Shown: positions 19,245 through 20,138 of the stretch, piece by piece | Numbering within the stretch: the first letter of the stretch is position 1 | Layout: every line of letters starts with the position of its first letter | The notes under the pieces: generated by a model | Told to the model about the DNA's origin: nothing | Databases searched by the model: none | What the model saw: the letters and a program-made list of their open reading frames with translations, nothing else | Translations under genes and position numbers: made by a program | Source: Saccoglossus kowalevskii | Lineage: Eukaryota; Hemichordata; Enteropneusta; Harrimaniidae | Length of the DNA: 20,138 nucleotides | Reading direction: 5' to 3' | Assembly (NCBI RefSeq): GCF_000003605.2 | Contig: NW_003123418.1 | Span: forward strand, 231,712 to 251,849

Positions 19245-20138
19245 AGCAAGTCAATGTTAATGACACAGTCTCCGTCCAAAATGTTGTGATCTGGCATATC
19301 AATTTGATGCTGATGATGTCATTGAGGTTAAATTGAAACCATTAATAGGAGATGGATTTGTAAAAAATTACAATTTAGTACTTTTACAGAGAATTAGACA
19401 TTGGGCAGTCATATTGAATCAAATTACAAAAATAATGTTCATGTTGATGTATCTATTTGTATACTGTCTTTGTACAAAACTTAAACAGAAATGTTCATTG
19501 CATTCATGGGAAAGTAGGCATGGTATCATGAAAAACAAAATGGCCACCAGTCAGCCATATTTGTTTGAATCACCGAAAAAATATGACATGCAACTATAAC
19601 CCAATATGTACGATCATCATACCAACTTTGATCCAAATTGGCATAGTCATGTAAAAAATGATGATTTAACGCTTTTACAGGAAATTTGGGCTTCGGTCAG
19701 CCATATTGATTCGAATCACAAAAATAATGTCGGTACAAACGTATCCCTTGGTTTACTATCTTTGTACAAAATTTAATGAGAAATGTTCATTGCATTCAAG
19801 AGAAAGTAGCATGGGTACCATGAAAAACAAAATGGCTGCTAGTCGGCCATATTTATTTGAATCACGAAAAAAAAAAATGACGTGCACCTACAACCCAATA
19901 TGTATGATCATCCTACCAACTTTGATCCAAAACCACCCAGTCATCTCTGAGAAACTGCTGTGGACACGTTTAGGTATCAGAAATAGCAAATTTTACATCC
20001 AAAATGACCGCCAGTCGGCCATTTTTCTCCAATCATAAAGTAACTTGACGCGCATATGTAAGACATTAAGTATTGTCTTCATGTAAAGTTTGAATGAAAT
20101 CCGTCAATGGGTGTCCGAGATATATCTAGATATAGATA
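19245..20138 (+). mobile_element. Helentron-like element, family 2, copy 4 (cut by window edge)
   Basis: The left end AGCAAGTCAATGTTAATGAC is followed by AGTCTCCGT (19266-19274). Units with AAAATGGCCACCAGTCAGCC (near 19539), CTTCGGTCAGCCATATTGAT (near 19690), AAAATGGCTGCTAGTCGGCC (near 19829) and AAAATGACCGCCAGTCGGCC (near 20001) follow. The copy runs off the right edge just where TAGATATAGATA begins, the expected position of a microsatellite. The element begins 13 bases from the acceptor of the exon 19230-19139. Confidence 0.6.

Overview
The window looks like nuclear DNA from an animal, probably an invertebrate. It is AT-rich, and its genes are short exons with GT/AG borders that join in frame. 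Most of the non-coding space is filled with diverged repeats. No rRNA, tRNA, CRISPR or bacterial operon structure is visible. The species cannot be fixed from sequence alone. MS4A/CD20-like four-helix proteins point to an animal, and the repeats resemble the microsatellite-bearing Helentron-like elements known from marine invertebrates.

Left third (1-7.9 kb, + strand). Two neighbouring genes appear to encode four-transmembrane proteins of the MS4A (CD20-like) type. The first enters from the left edge, and only its last two coding exons are present (970-1094 and 1462-1585). They hold the fourth helix and a cytoplasmic tail, and the intron between them carries a TTAA-flanked MITE. The second gene is nearly complete: four coding exons (4782-4935, 5333-5389, 5738-5884, 5992-6138) give 163 residues with four predicted helices. 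It also appears to have a 3'UTR intron and a possible alternative terminal exon.

Middle (7.9-13.4 kb). No gene was found. From about 9.1 kb the DNA is repeat. The main part is two copies of one element family, each built from diverged tandem units of about 143-150 bp. Nearly every unit carries a perfect POU octamer (ATGCAAAT) next to TAATTA-type homeodomain sites. In the left copy and its neighbourhood, a left end containing ACTCCTGTGTG, the tandem units, an (AC)n tract and a hairpin ending in the inverse (CACACRGGAGT) follow one another.

Right third (13.4-20.1 kb, - strand). The last four coding exons of a third gene run leftward (19230-19139, 18335-18076, 17781-17671, 14123-13887). All joins are in frame and encode a 232-residue Ser/Asn/His-rich C-terminal region that I do not recognise. 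Its introns are packed with a second family of the same architecture (left end AGTCCCCGTT, right hairpin ending AACGGGGACT), two copies of a 212-bp TA-flanked MITE, and decayed units. One such left end sits immediately upstream of an exon and appears to supply the branch-point region of that intron.
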